Below the pieces are notes generated by a model that saw nothing but the letters and a program-made list of their open reading frames with translations, was not told where the DNA came from and made no database searches. Shown one piece after another: positions 9,078 through 16,986 of a stretch of 47,605 nucleotides of DNA (its first letter is position 1; each line of letters starts with the position of its first letter). The translations under genes were made by a program, and so were the position numbers. The DNA is taken from contig CANMMM010000026.1 of assembly GCA_947498935.1 (NCBI GenBank), positions 1-47,605 of the forward strand. Direction: 5' to 3'. This stretch comes from an uncultured Aquimarina sp. Lineage in GTDB: Bacteria; Bacteroidota; Bacteroidia; Flavobacteriales; Flavobacteriaceae.

Positions 9078-10247
9078 ATGAAAACCATTTGCATAGCGCT
9101 AGTACTCATCGCAGTGGCAGCCACTACTGTGGCACAAGAATCCAAAAGTATTTGGGAAGATATGGAGCTTACGGGCTACATAAAATACATGAATACCAAT
9201 ACATTTACCCGTATAGATTCTACATGGTTGATCGATAATCTAATCCATCATCGATTTAACTATAAGTGGTATCTATCGGAGCATACCACCCTAGAAATCG
9301 GCAATAGAAACCGATTGTTTTATGGAGACGCCGTACGCCAAACCCCTAATTACGATGAGCTCATCGCAGTAGATACTGGAAAATTACATTTCCTGACGAA
9401 TAACATAGGGCAGGCAGATTCCTATATTTTAAATACTACTTTCGATCGAGCGTTTATCAGTTATACACAGCAGAAAACCACGCTTAGTATCGGTCGGCAG
9501 CGCATCAATTGGGGGCAGACATTCGTATGGAATCCAAATGATATTTTTAATTCCTATTCGTTTTTTGATTTTGATTACGAAGAAAGAGCAGGTAGTGATG
9601 CCATACGACTACAGTATTACCCTGATTATACCTCGGTATTGGATATGGCTGTAAAAATAGATCGTGATGATCGCATTACCGCCGCAGCCCTGTACCGATT
9701 CAACCGATGGGGATATGACATACAGTATATCGCAGGGATCACAGATACCACAGACTATATCATCGGCGCAGGGTGGTCAGGTAATATAGGCAAGGTAGGG
9801 TTTAACGGAGAGTGTACGTATTTCCATCCGCAAGATGCAGTATGGAAAACCACAGGCGATCTGATCGCCTCTATGGGGATGAACTATACATTTAAGAAAC
9901 CCCTAACCATTACCCTAGAAGGGAATTACAATAGCTATTACGATGCGATAACCAGTAGTGATATAGCCAATCTATATGCAGTACCCCTATCGGTTAAGAC
10001 CATTACCTTTAGTAAATTTTCTTGGTTTGCACAGGCAGCCTATGCCATCAATCCTTTATTGTCAGTCAATCTAGCAGGCATATATCTACCCTCATTAGAC
10101 CATGGATATTACCTCATGCCCTCATTGCAGTATACCCTAAAAGAAGCAATAGAAGTATCGCTATTAAGTCAGCGATTCGAATTTACATTTAACACACAGC
10201 ACAGCAAACTCAATTTATTATTTCTACGGCTTCGATATAGTTTTTAA
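9078..10247 (+). CDS. Outer-membrane beta-barrel protein (porin-like, DUF1302-type features)
   Basis: A 389-aa protein with a signal peptide (MKTICIALVLIAVAATTVAQ, cleavage around residue 19-20). It has many alternating aromatic/polar segments and ends in Phe (RLRYSF), the usual outer-membrane barrel signal. A segment near residues 135-175 (GRQRINWGQ, then WNPNDIFN and AGSDAIRLQYYP) resembles DUF1302-type porins; that assignment is tentative. It follows the ATPase by 11 bp, so it is plausibly the outer-membrane receiver or exit for cargo delivered by the LolA-like protein. A long hairpin straddles its stop codon. Confidence 0.72.
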   Translation: MKTICIALVLIAVAATTVAQESKSIWEDMELTGYIKYMNTNTFTRIDSTWLIDNLIHHRFNYKWYLSEHTTLEIGNRNRLFYGDAVRQTPNYDELIAVDTGKLHFLTNNIGQADSYILNTTFDRAFISYTQQKTTLSIGRQRINWGQTFVWNPNDIFNSYSFFDFDYEERAGSDAIRLQYYPDYTSVLDMAVKIDRDDRITAAALYRFNRWGYDIQYIAGITDTTDYIIGAGWSGNIGKVGFNGECTYFHPQDAVWKTTGDLIASMGMNYTFKKPLTITLEGNYNSYYDAITSSDIANLYAVPLSVKTITFSKFSWFAQAAYAINPLLSVNLAGIYLPSLDHGYYLMPSLQYTLKEAIEVSLLSQRFEFTFNTQHSKLNLLFLRLRYSF

Positions 10248-10261
10248 ACCATATCGAAGCC
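10228..10261 (+). promoter_or_regulatory. Long hairpin across the stop codon of the beta-barrel gene
   Basis: GGCTTCGATAT (10228-10238) pairs perfectly with ATATCGAAGCC (10251-10261). After one mismatch, GTTT/AAAC extends the stem to ~15 bp with a 2-nt loop. The TAA stop (10245-10247) lies in the apical part. No T run follows, so it is unlikely to be an intrinsic terminator. It may act in mRNA processing or protection between the export genes and the following KAS-like gene. Confidence 0.7.
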
Positions 10262-10287
10262 AATCACACCACCACACTAAACCACAC

Positions 10288-11277
10288 ATGATGATGAAAG
10301 TAGCTACTTATTATCCAACACCGACCAAAAAATTTGACACCCTACTCCAAGAGGCTACTACTGGCGTCTTAGCAGTACAGAACAGTGGCATACAGCAGGT
10401 GCATACCTGCGAAATAGGCATATCATCCACCGCATTAGCCGTTAGCGCCTATCAGCAGTTGGCAGAAAAGCATTCGGTCATTCCAACGGATATAGATTGC
10501 GTAGCATGGATTGCAGAAGGTGTCGATGATTTTATCTATATGGATACTGCCAAAACCTTTATCGAAGACATCGAAGGCAATACCGATGGTGAGATCCATA
10601 CCTATCAATTATACGGAGGCGCTGGAGGTACCATTCAAGCCATCCAGCTGATCTGTAATCAGTTGATTGCCAATCCTAGTGTCGACACCGCAGTGATCGT
10701 AACGGCACTCTTATGGGAATCGCACTCAGCAGATCGTTTCTTGCACCCTACCTATATGGGAGATGGAGCAGGTGTTTTATGGCTTACCGATGCCCCCTTG
10801 CTCCAAAAGATGATTCTAGGGATTAAAATTACCACTATAGATGCCTGTCATACCGCTCATGCTATTCCGTATGGAGGCACCAAGCATCCCATTACGCAGC
10901 AAGTAGTACAGCAACAAACCTTTAAGCTAGACACCATTTCGCCAGCGCAGCAAAACATGATATTGGATACCATTATACAAGAAGCCAGTATGCTAATCAA
11001 TGACCTGTGTGATACCACGAATTTTGATATTCATAAGATCGATTATATAGGCATCGCAGGTTTTCATCAGCAGTACTCACAGGAATTACTAAAAATATTA
11101 CCTGATCGCAAAGTCATCGACCCACTACCTACCAAAGGATACTTAGGAAGCCTCGGCGTGTTTGAGATCCTCAACCAATTTCTCAATACCTCAGCCATTA
11201 TATCAGGAACGACCTTATTACTCATTAATCTTGGATTAGAAGGCAATATAGAAACCATGTTGTTAGAAAAACCATAA
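10288..11277 (+). CDS. Degenerate KAS III-like protein lacking the nucleophile Cys
   Basis: A 329-aa protein with the length and segment order of KAS III but an altered active site. The nucleophile position reads LYGGAGGT, giving Ala112 where KAS III has Cys. The His motif is kept as FHQQYS (His260). The Asn motif is replaced by KGYLGSLG (Tyr285 at the Asn position). It should not form an acyl-enzyme. By analogy with chain-length factors of type II PKS or PqsB of the PqsBC pair, it may be a structural or specificity subunit of a heterodimer with one of the next KAS III proteins; that is inference. Start uncertain among three consecutive ATGs (10288, 10291, 10294). Confidence 0.72.
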   Translation: MMMKVATYYPTPTKKFDTLLQEATTGVLAVQNSGIQQVHTCEIGISSTALAVSAYQQLAEKHSVIPTDIDCVAWIAEGVDDFIYMDTAKTFIEDIEGNTDGEIHTYQLYGGAGGTIQAIQLICNQLIANPSVDTAVIVTALLWESHSADRFLHPTYMGDGAGVLWLTDAPLLQKMILGIKITTIDACHTAHAIPYGGTKHPITQQVVQQQTFKLDTISPAQQNMILDTIIQEASMLINDLCDTTNFDIHKIDYIGIAGFHQQYSQELLKILPDRKVIDPLPTKGYLGSLGVFEILNQFLNTSAIISGTTLLLINLGLEGNIETMLLEKP

Positions 11278-11309
11278 CGTATCCTGTATACGATCATGTG
11301 GTATTATGA

Positions 11310-11398
11310 GGGCGTTACCACAAGGGTCGGGCTATCCGCTACAATTCCTCGCACCTCCTATCGTCGGGCTGTGGGATTTCCACTCCTATCCCTAACGC
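11310..11398 (-). repeat. Structured intergenic repeat R3
   Basis: Minus-oriented copy with ends GCGTTAGGGAT and GGTAACGCCC (6-bp end pairing intact). It fills the 185-bp gap before the TTG-initiated KAS-like gene at 11463, and it is inverted relative to R2. Confidence 0.85.
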
Positions 11399-11462
11399 GA
11401 TTTAGCAGTAGGTAAACATATCAAACAATACGTTCTCTTACGGAATTAAAAACACTTTTATC

Positions 11463-12452
11463 TTGAAAACAACAGTCACCGCAGGGATTGCAGGTATCGG
11501 CATTTACATACCTTCCCATCCCGTAGATACCAAAATAGAAGCCGAAAAAGCAGCACTTCCCGAAAAAGTGTACCAAAATATAGGCATCAAAACCATTCAC
11601 AAAGCTGCTGATGATGAGCATCCTTCTGATATGGCGGTCAAAGCCGCGCATAAAGCCATTGTCGATGCAGGCATTGATGTAGAAAACATAGACCTGATCA
11701 TCGCAGTAGGCGTATTCAAAGATTATTACCGATGGAAAATGTCTAATAAAATAAAGCATGAAATCGGTGCCACAAAAGCCATGACCATGGATGTCACAGG
11801 CGGATGTGCTGCGTATTATCAAGCTACAGAAATAGCCGCCAATCAGATCGAGGCCAATACAGGTATCGAAACCGTACTGATCACCTGTGGCGAAAAACTA
11901 TTCGGATACGGATGGCCTACATTCCTTAGCTCTGGCGGGCAATCCATCGTGATGACCAAAAATGCACTGGACTTTACCTTTCTTAGTTTTGCAACCTCTA
12001 ATCTGATTAAGTATCATAAATTTGGCAAAATACCCATCGGAGGTACCAAAGCACCTTTTACACCACAGTCTGTCTGGAAAGACAATCTGATCGAAAACTT
12101 TGATGCAGATAAAGACCTGTATTACGATAAGGTAAAGCCCATCGTATTCGACAAGTTTGCAGAAGTAGCACAGAAGGCGATGGATAGAATCGGTGCTACG
12201 ATCGATCAGATGGATTATCTAGTAACCCTCACACAGCAATACAACTTCCCAGATAAGATCACAGCAGTATTAGAACGCCCCGATTTACCTACTTCCAAGG
12301 AGTATTCCGTACACTTAGGACATTTTAGCGGAGGAGATAACTACATTCTTTTAGACAAAGCGCGTAGAGATGGCAGCATCCAAAAAGGAGACCTGATCCT
12401 GAATATGGGCTTAGGTGGTGTAGCATGGTTTGCCTCTATTATTCAATACTAA
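11463..12452 (+). CDS. KAS III-like protein retaining Cys but lacking His and Asn
   Basis: A 329-aa thiolase-fold protein beginning with TTG; no in-frame ATG precedes the conserved N-terminus GIAGIGIYIP. The nucleophile is present as TGGCAAY (Cys115), but the HQAN motif is LTQQYN (Thr257 at the His position) and the Asn motif is LGHFSG (His287). With Cys but without the decarboxylating His/Asn pair it might load or transfer acyl groups without condensing them. It follows the Cys-less paralogue, and the two are a plausible heterodimer with complementary residues. Sequence around FLSSGGQSIVM replaces the usual GDGA motif. Confidence 0.75.
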   Translation: MKTTVTAGIAGIGIYIPSHPVDTKIEAEKAALPEKVYQNIGIKTIHKAADDEHPSDMAVKAAHKAIVDAGIDVENIDLIIAVGVFKDYYRWKMSNKIKHEIGATKAMTMDVTGGCAAYYQATEIAANQIEANTGIETVLITCGEKLFGYGWPTFLSSGGQSIVMTKNALDFTFLSFATSNLIKYHKFGKIPIGGTKAPFTPQSVWKDNLIENFDADKDLYYDKVKPIVFDKFAEVAQKAMDRIGATIDQMDYLVTLTQQYNFPDKITAVLERPDLPTSKEYSVHLGHFSGGDNYILLDKARRDGSIQKGDLILNMGLGGVAWFASIIQY

Positions 12453-12465
12453 AAAAGATAACGGC

Positions 12466-13443
12466 ATGATCGGTATCAAAAGTATAGGCACGTACCTACC
12501 AGCAGCACATATTCCGCTCGCCACCCTCTTGCCCGAATTACGAGAGGATCAGCGCCAGCGTATTGGAGTCGCACATTCTCTTTTAGAGACTACGCACACC
12601 GCCACCGAGATGGCAGTAGTGGCCGCAAAATCTGCGCTAGAAAAAGAAGCCATTGATCCACTATCGATCGATATGATCATTAGTTGCCAAGCAGGGCTTT
12701 CGGATTACTTGGTATGGCAAACCGCAGGAAAAATCCAAGAAGATATACAAGCCACCAATGCAGGATTTATGGATGTATATCAGGGTTGTTGCGGATTTGT
12801 AGCAGGTATGCGTATGGCGAGAAATACCCTGATCGCCGAACCACGACTGCAACATATTTTAGTCTGTTCTGGAGAGAAGTTCGAAAATGTAATGCAAAAT
12901 CGAGTTGTGGGAGGCTATGTTTTTAGTGATGGAGCTGCTGCTGTAGTGATGAGTCGAAATCATACTACGAATACCATCTTAGGATTTGGACTCACGGGAA
13001 GAGGTGATTATAGTCATATTTCTAGGATGAATGTAGGGCGTATTCAGGGATTAGTACCCACTGCACCACAAGATGGATTTTACCACATCACAGGCGAAAA
13101 TCCCGAAGGGATCGAAGCGCTAAAACACCATAATTTACAGACCTATATGGATACCGCTTCCGAGGCTTTAGAAGACGCTGACTGTAATCTACAAGACATC
13201 GATTACATCATCTTACCCAATGGAAGACTCGATTTTACCCATAAGCTTATCGATGCCTTTGGCATCGCCAAAGAAAAAACCAACTATGCCTACATCGCTA
13301 CCACAGGAGATATTAGTACCGCAGATGCCATGATCAATTACCAGCGTATGCTCGAAGAAGGGATATTACAAGCAGGGCATAAAGTATTAATTCTCTCACA
13401 GGGAGCAGGCATGAGTTGGGCAGCCATGGTTGTCCAAGTATAA
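12466..13443 (+). CDS. KAS III-like protein retaining Cys but lacking His and Asn (second)
   Basis: A 325-aa protein starting MIGIKSIGTYLP. An upstream TTG at 12430 would overlap the previous gene and add residues with no family match, so ATG 12466 is chosen. The nucleophile motif is YQGCCGF (Cys108 by alignment with GCSGF). FSDGAAAVVM keeps the GDGA-type motif. The HQAN position reads LPNGRL and the NTG position reads ATTGDIST, so His and Asn are gone. Such proteins may be acyltransferases or partner subunits. Gaps of 13 and 20 bp to its neighbours indicate co-transcription. Confidence 0.75.
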   Translation: MIGIKSIGTYLPAAHIPLATLLPELREDQRQRIGVAHSLLETTHTATEMAVVAAKSALEKEAIDPLSIDMIISCQAGLSDYLVWQTAGKIQEDIQATNAGFMDVYQGCCGFVAGMRMARNTLIAEPRLQHILVCSGEKFENVMQNRVVGGYVFSDGAAAVVMSRNHTTNTILGFGLTGRGDYSHISRMNVGRIQGLVPTAPQDGFYHITGENPEGIEALKHHNLQTYMDTASEALEDADCNLQDIDYIILPNGRLDFTHKLIDAFGIAKEKTNYAYIATTGDISTADAMINYQRMLEEGILQAGHKVLILSQGAGMSWAAMVVQV

Positions 13444-13463
13444 ACCACCTAAAAACAATACCG

Positions 13464-14444
13464 ATGAATAATGTAAGTATCGTAGCATCGGGGTACTATG
13501 TACCTGATCAGATTGTAACCAATAAAGATTTAGAAAAAAATCTCGACACCACTGATGAGTGGATTATAGCCAAAACCGGTATTCGCGAGCGTAGAATAGC
13601 GCCAGAAACCATGCTCACTTCCGATATGGCAGCAGCGGCGGCTATGAATGCTATCAAGAATAGCAATATTGCAGTAGAAGATATAGACCTCATCGTATTA
13701 GCCACGAATATGTCGGATCACCTAAGTCCTGCTTGCGCTGTGAAAGTGCAAGAAAAAATAGGGGCTACCCGTGCCTGTGCCTTTGATATCCGAGTAGGAG
13801 GCTGTCCGGGGATTATCTATGCCATGTCGGTAGCCTATCAGTACATCGCTAGTGGTACCTATACTAAGGTACTAGCCTTATCTGCGGATATGAATTCTAA
13901 GGTAGTGAATTGGCAAGATCGCAAAACCTGTGTTTTTCTAGGAGATGGCGCTTCTGCCTTTTTACTACAGCAAACAGAAAGAGCGGGGATTAAAAATATA
14001 AAATTACATACCAGTCCCAAGGGGTATTACGATGCGTATATCCCAGCAGGAGGTATCGCAGAACCTATTACAGCTACCAATGTTAGCGAGGGAAGACAAT
14101 ATTTTACGATGAATGGTCGCAATATATGGAAATATGCTACTACCGTATTTCCTGCCACAGTGCACGAACTATTGGAAACGTCGCATATGACCTTAGAACA
14201 GATAGATTTTGTGATTCCGCATCAAGCCAATTTGAATATTATTAAGGAGGGATTACAACAGCTGAATGTTCCGCTATCCAAAACCATTATCAATGTCGAT
14301 AAATATGCCAATACAGGAGGATCTTCGGTCGGAATAGCCTTTGCAGAAGGGATCGAACAAGGCATCATTCAATCGGGTGATACCGTGATCTTAGTAGCCT
14401 TTGGTGCAGGCTACTCTTGGGGAGGAATGCTACTAGAAGTATAA
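13464..14444 (+). CDS. 3-oxoacyl-ACP synthase III family protein, complete triad (KAS III-C)
   Basis: A 326-aa KAS III with GGCPGI (Cys114), IPHQAN (His253) and YANTGG (Asn283). GIRERRIAP (39-47) and LGDGASA (~159-165) are textbook FabH motifs. I start it at ATG 13464 (MNNVSIVASGYYVP); the upstream frame overlaps the preceding gene and has no family match. It is the last gene of the cluster and closely resembles the first KAS III (2537), so the two may act at similar steps. A terminator lies ~107 bp downstream. Confidence 0.88.
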   Translation: MNNVSIVASGYYVPDQIVTNKDLEKNLDTTDEWIIAKTGIRERRIAPETMLTSDMAAAAAMNAIKNSNIAVEDIDLIVLATNMSDHLSPACAVKVQEKIGATRACAFDIRVGGCPGIIYAMSVAYQYIASGTYTKVLALSADMNSKVVNWQDRKTCVFLGDGASAFLLQQTERAGIKNIKLHTSPKGYYDAYIPAGGIAEPITATNVSEGRQYFTMNGRNIWKYATTVFPATVHELLETSHMTLEQIDFVIPHQANLNIIKEGLQQLNVPLSKTIINVDKYANTGGSSVGIAFAEGIEQGIIQSGDTVILVAFGAGYSWGGMLLEV

Positions 14445-14550
14445 TGTGTGGCTTGCTTTTGTATAGCGAGTCAATAGTTTATTACTAAGGGTAGCATGCC
14501 TGTGTTTATTATGTACCAGTCTTAAATAAATGCGTTATTTTAATTTGTGT

Positions 14551-14582
14551 AGCCTCAATCTAGTTGATTGGGGCTTTTTTTT
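14551..14582 (+). terminator. Rho-independent terminator of the KAS III cluster
   Basis: AGCCTCAATC and GATTGGGGCT form a 10-bp stem (one G-T wobble) around a short TAGTT loop, followed by a run of eight T. It lies between the last KAS III gene and the toxin-antitoxin promoter. Confidence 0.85.
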
Positions 14583-14583
14583 A

Positions 14584-14614
14584 TTGTTATGAAACTAAAA
14601 AACAACTATATTTG
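14584..14614 (+). promoter_or_regulatory. Bacteroidota-type promoter for the toxin-antitoxin pair
   Basis: TTG (14584-14586), a 20-nt spacer, then TATATTTG (14607-14614) matches the Bacteroidota -33/-7 pattern. The toxin ATG follows at 14638. Confidence 0.6.
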
Positions 14615-14637
14615 TATCTAAGTGAAGACGTTTCTAA

Positions 14638-14939
14638 ATGGTTGTTATTAAAAAACTGTTGAATTTGATAAGTGGATCAAAAAGCTAAGAGACACTAGGG
14701 CTAAAGCTAAAATACTTTTTCGAATCCAGAAGCTTCAAAAAGATGAACACTATGGAGATTGTAAATCTGTAGGTGAAGGAATTAGTGAAATGAGAATCAA
14801 CTATGCCAAAGGGTATAGGATATATTTCAAACAAAAAGAAGAAAAGATTATTATTCTACTGATTGGAGGAGACAAATCAAGTCAACAGAAAGACATTGAT
14901 AAAGCAAAACAGATTTGGAAGCGTATAAAAGATGAATAG
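14638..14939 (+). pseudogene. Frameshifted HigB/RelE-like addiction module killer protein
   Basis: The ATG at 14638 reads MVVIKK and then, in that frame, quickly stops. In the -1 frame from 14655 an uninterrupted toxin sequence follows: TVEFDKWIKKLRD, then CKSVGEGISEMRINY, GYRIYF, and IILLIGGDKSSQ, ending KRIKDE with TAG at 14937. This is the TIGR02683-type HigB family pattern (~100 aa). Joining the two needs one more A in the A6 tract at 14650-14655; as written the downstream frame meets TAA at 14649 and has no start of its own before residue Met of SEM. Explanations are a real frameshift mutation, a homopolymer sequencing error, or ribosomal/transcriptional slippage on A6. The body is otherwise undamaged, so any loss is recent. 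It overlaps the antitoxin start by 8 bp. Confidence 0.8.
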
Positions 14940-15225
14940 TATGGAAACTACAGAATTTGATATTGCAGATTATTTAGATAGTGAAGAGATGATTGCGGAA
15001 TATCTAAATAGCGTACTTGAAGATGGAGATAGTACTGATTTGATTGTAGCAATTGGCCATGTAGCCAAGGCTATAGGAATGACTAAAATTGCAGAAAAGA
15101 CAGGAATGAGTAGACCTAGCCTATACAAAGCTTTATCGGATGGAGCGAAACCACAATTCGAAACCATTATGAAAGTGCTAAAAGCTATCGGTGGCCAAAT
15201 AAGTGTACACCCCATTTCTTCATAA
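14932..15225 (+). CDS. HigA-like addiction module antidote protein
   Basis: A 97-aa antitoxin. An acidic N-terminal part (residues ~4-35) precedes a Cro/cI-type helix-turn-helix (~40-80: VAKAIGMTKIAEKTGMSRPS then LYKALS), followed by FETIMKVLKAIG and a short tail. This matches the antidote family that pairs with TIGR02683 toxins. It should neutralise the toxin and repress the shared promoter. Its ATG at 14932 lies inside the toxin's last codons (ATGAATAG), consistent with translational coupling; ATG 14941 is an alternative. With the toxin frame broken, it may now be an orphan antitoxin. Confidence 0.82.
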   Translation: MNSMETTEFDIADYLDSEEMIAEYLNSVLEDGDSTDLIVAIGHVAKAIGMTKIAEKTGMSRPSLYKALSDGAKPQFETIMKVLKAIGGQISVHPISS

Positions 15226-15243
15226 AACAGCTAATTTAGATTC

Positions 15244-15332
15244 GCGTTAGGGATAGGAGTGGAAATCCCACAGCCTGACGATAGGAAGTGCGAGGAATTG
15301 TAGCGTATAGCCCGACCCTTGTGGTAACGCCC
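15244..15332 (+). repeat. Structured intergenic repeat R4
   Basis: Plus-oriented copy, GCGTTAGGGATAGGAGTGG to GGTAACGCCC, with both the end pairing and the GGGAT/ATCCC hairpin intact. It lies between the antitoxin gene and the effector promoter and is inverted relative to R5. Confidence 0.85.
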
Positions 15333-15372
15333 AAAAATCATAAGAAAAAACGTTTAATTCCCCATTTTTACG

Positions 15373-15379
15373 TACCTTG
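15373..15379 (+). promoter_or_regulatory. Candidate -7 box for the DUF4157 gene
   Basis: TACCTTG preceded by TTTTTACG is one T short of the Bacteroidota TAnnTTTG box and lies 28 bp before the ATG at 15408. No clear -33 box is present. Confidence 0.4.
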
Positions 15380-15407
15380 TAATGCTACTAACTAAACCTC
15401 TTATTAT

Positions 15408-16985
15408 ATGCGATCAGCTGCCAGAGAACCGCAATCCTCCCCAGAAGTTGCCACAGCTTCTGATACTCATACCCAACAAGCCGTACAGTTTAAGGACCAG
15501 CGTACAGATGCTACGATACAGCAAAAGGCATTTGATGCGATAGCACAAAGTCCTACACAGCTAGCTCAAAGTCAAAAAACGGCTGCCATTCCACAAGCCA
15601 ATGCTCCAATACAGAAAAAGGAAAATAAAACAGGAATGTCTGATCAACTGCTATCGGGATTGGAACGATTATCAGGCTTAGATATGGGGGATACGCGGGT
15701 GCATTATAACTCGGATAAACCTGCACAACTCAATGCGCATGCCTATGCGCAGGGGACTGATATTCATATTGCACGCGGACAAGAAAAGCATTTGGCACAC
15801 GAGGCATGGCATGTGGTACAACAAAAACAAGGTAGGGTGCAGCCTACGCGCCAGATGAAGCACAAAACGCTGATCAACGACGATACAGGACTGGAACGCG
15901 AAGCCGATATTATGGGCGCTAAGGCGATGCAGTTACAACAGAATCCCGCATTTACGCCTAAAAAAGTAAGTGCCCCCACCAGTACTACTGCTCAGTTAAT
16001 CGAAAAGGATGAGGTGATGGATGTATATGGTTTATTACCCATGCATTACCAAGCACATTATATGGTAAATGCTCCTAAGAAGGATACAGAAACAGAGCAG
16101 GTAGATATAGAAGATAAAACCGAAGTTAAATTATACTTAGAATTGCGTAAGATCGCACGGTTAGAAGCCAATGCGATCAAAAAAAGACACAAAGAACAAG
16201 TCGAGGAGTTAAAGGCACAGAACAAAGATCAAAAAGTGAAATTACCACCTGCACCTACAGATACGGTAGATACAATTTTTAAAGGATGGTCTAAACAAGT
16301 AGCCAAACAAAAATTAATAGACGGAGCAGATGTGGCAGTAGAAAATGCTAGAGAGGATAAAAAAGGTTTAGCTCAGATTCGTACAGACGACAAAAAATCT
16401 ATAACCAAACAAGGAAAGGTAGTAGAGTTTTCAGCACCTCCATTTGGTAGAGGAAAATTAGAGATGATATCTACAGGGAAAAGTGTATTGATGTTTGCCG
16501 CACATGGATTTACACACGGATTAGGCGTGTCCCATAATTATTATGATGAGATTAAAAAGTATGGATTTATGTCAGGGAAGTTTGATTCGGTGTCTAGGGA
16601 CAATGTAAAGAAGGAAAATTATGTAAAAATGGCGCAAGACCTAGAAAAAGAAGAACAGAAATATAAGGTAAAAGGAGTACCCGATTTAGTGGTATTTCCA
16701 CACTACGGAAGTGATATTATCTACGAAGAAGGAGGCTTTATCGATTCATTAGCGACAGATATGGATGTCGCAATTCTCATCGATTGGGAGTGGGCTACTA
16801 ATGAAAAGGCTAAAATTATGGAAACTGCTTTTGTGAGTACCGTACCACTGACTTTTATCCTAGGGTCCAAACCCTTAAATACATATGGAAATTATTTGAT
16901 GCAGGTATGTAGAGCCGAATGGTCGCGATCTGCAGGGGTTTCTGGAGGGTCTAATCGAGTACCGCCTAAGCTGCATGAGTGGTAA
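15408..16985 (+). CDS. DUF4157 domain protein, probable eCIS-delivered effector
   Basis: A 525-aa protein without signal peptide. Residues 1-74 are Gln/Ala-rich and probably disordered. Residues ~75-148 are a DUF4157 domain: LSGLDMGDTRVHY, then an HEAWH zinc-metalloprotease-like motif at 131-135, followed by VVQQKQGRVQPT and GLEREADIMG (161-170). DUF4157 is known to be enriched next to eCIS loci and in their cargo. Residues ~195-345 are charged and helical. Residues ~345-525 form a separate domain I do not recognise, with FAAHGFTHG, FPHYGSDIIYEEGG and IDWEWATNEK segments. The gene converges on the eCIS operon, ending 1 bp from its last stop, and is flanked by inverted repeats R4 and R5. I infer a self-processing leader plus a C-terminal toxin; the activity is unknown. 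Confidence 0.78.
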   Translation: MRSAAREPQSSPEVATASDTHTQQAVQFKDQRTDATIQQKAFDAIAQSPTQLAQSQKTAAIPQANAPIQKKENKTGMSDQLLSGLERLSGLDMGDTRVHYNSDKPAQLNAHAYAQGTDIHIARGQEKHLAHEAWHVVQQKQGRVQPTRQMKHKTLINDDTGLEREADIMGAKAMQLQQNPAFTPKKVSAPTSTTAQLIEKDEVMDVYGLLPMHYQAHYMVNAPKKDTETEQVDIEDKTEVKLYLELRKIARLEANAIKKRHKEQVEELKAQNKDQKVKLPPAPTDTVDTIFKGWSKQVAKQKLIDGADVAVENAREDKKGLAQIRTDDKKSITKQGKVVEFSAPPFGRGKLEMISTGKSVLMFAAHGFTHGLGVSHNYYDEIKKYGFMSGKFDSVSRDNVKKENYVKMAQDLEKEEQKYKVKGVPDLVVFPHYGSDIIYEEGGFIDSLATDMDVAILIDWEWATNEKAKIMETAFVSTVPLTFILGSKPLNTYGNYLMQVCRAEWSRSAGVSGGSNRVPPKLHEW

Positions 16986-16986
16986 A

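Noticed and set aside
2537..14444. Housekeeping fatty-acid synthesis locus
   Set aside because: There are six KAS III-type genes, three degenerate, and none of FabD, FabF, FabG or PlsX; the export genes also do not fit.
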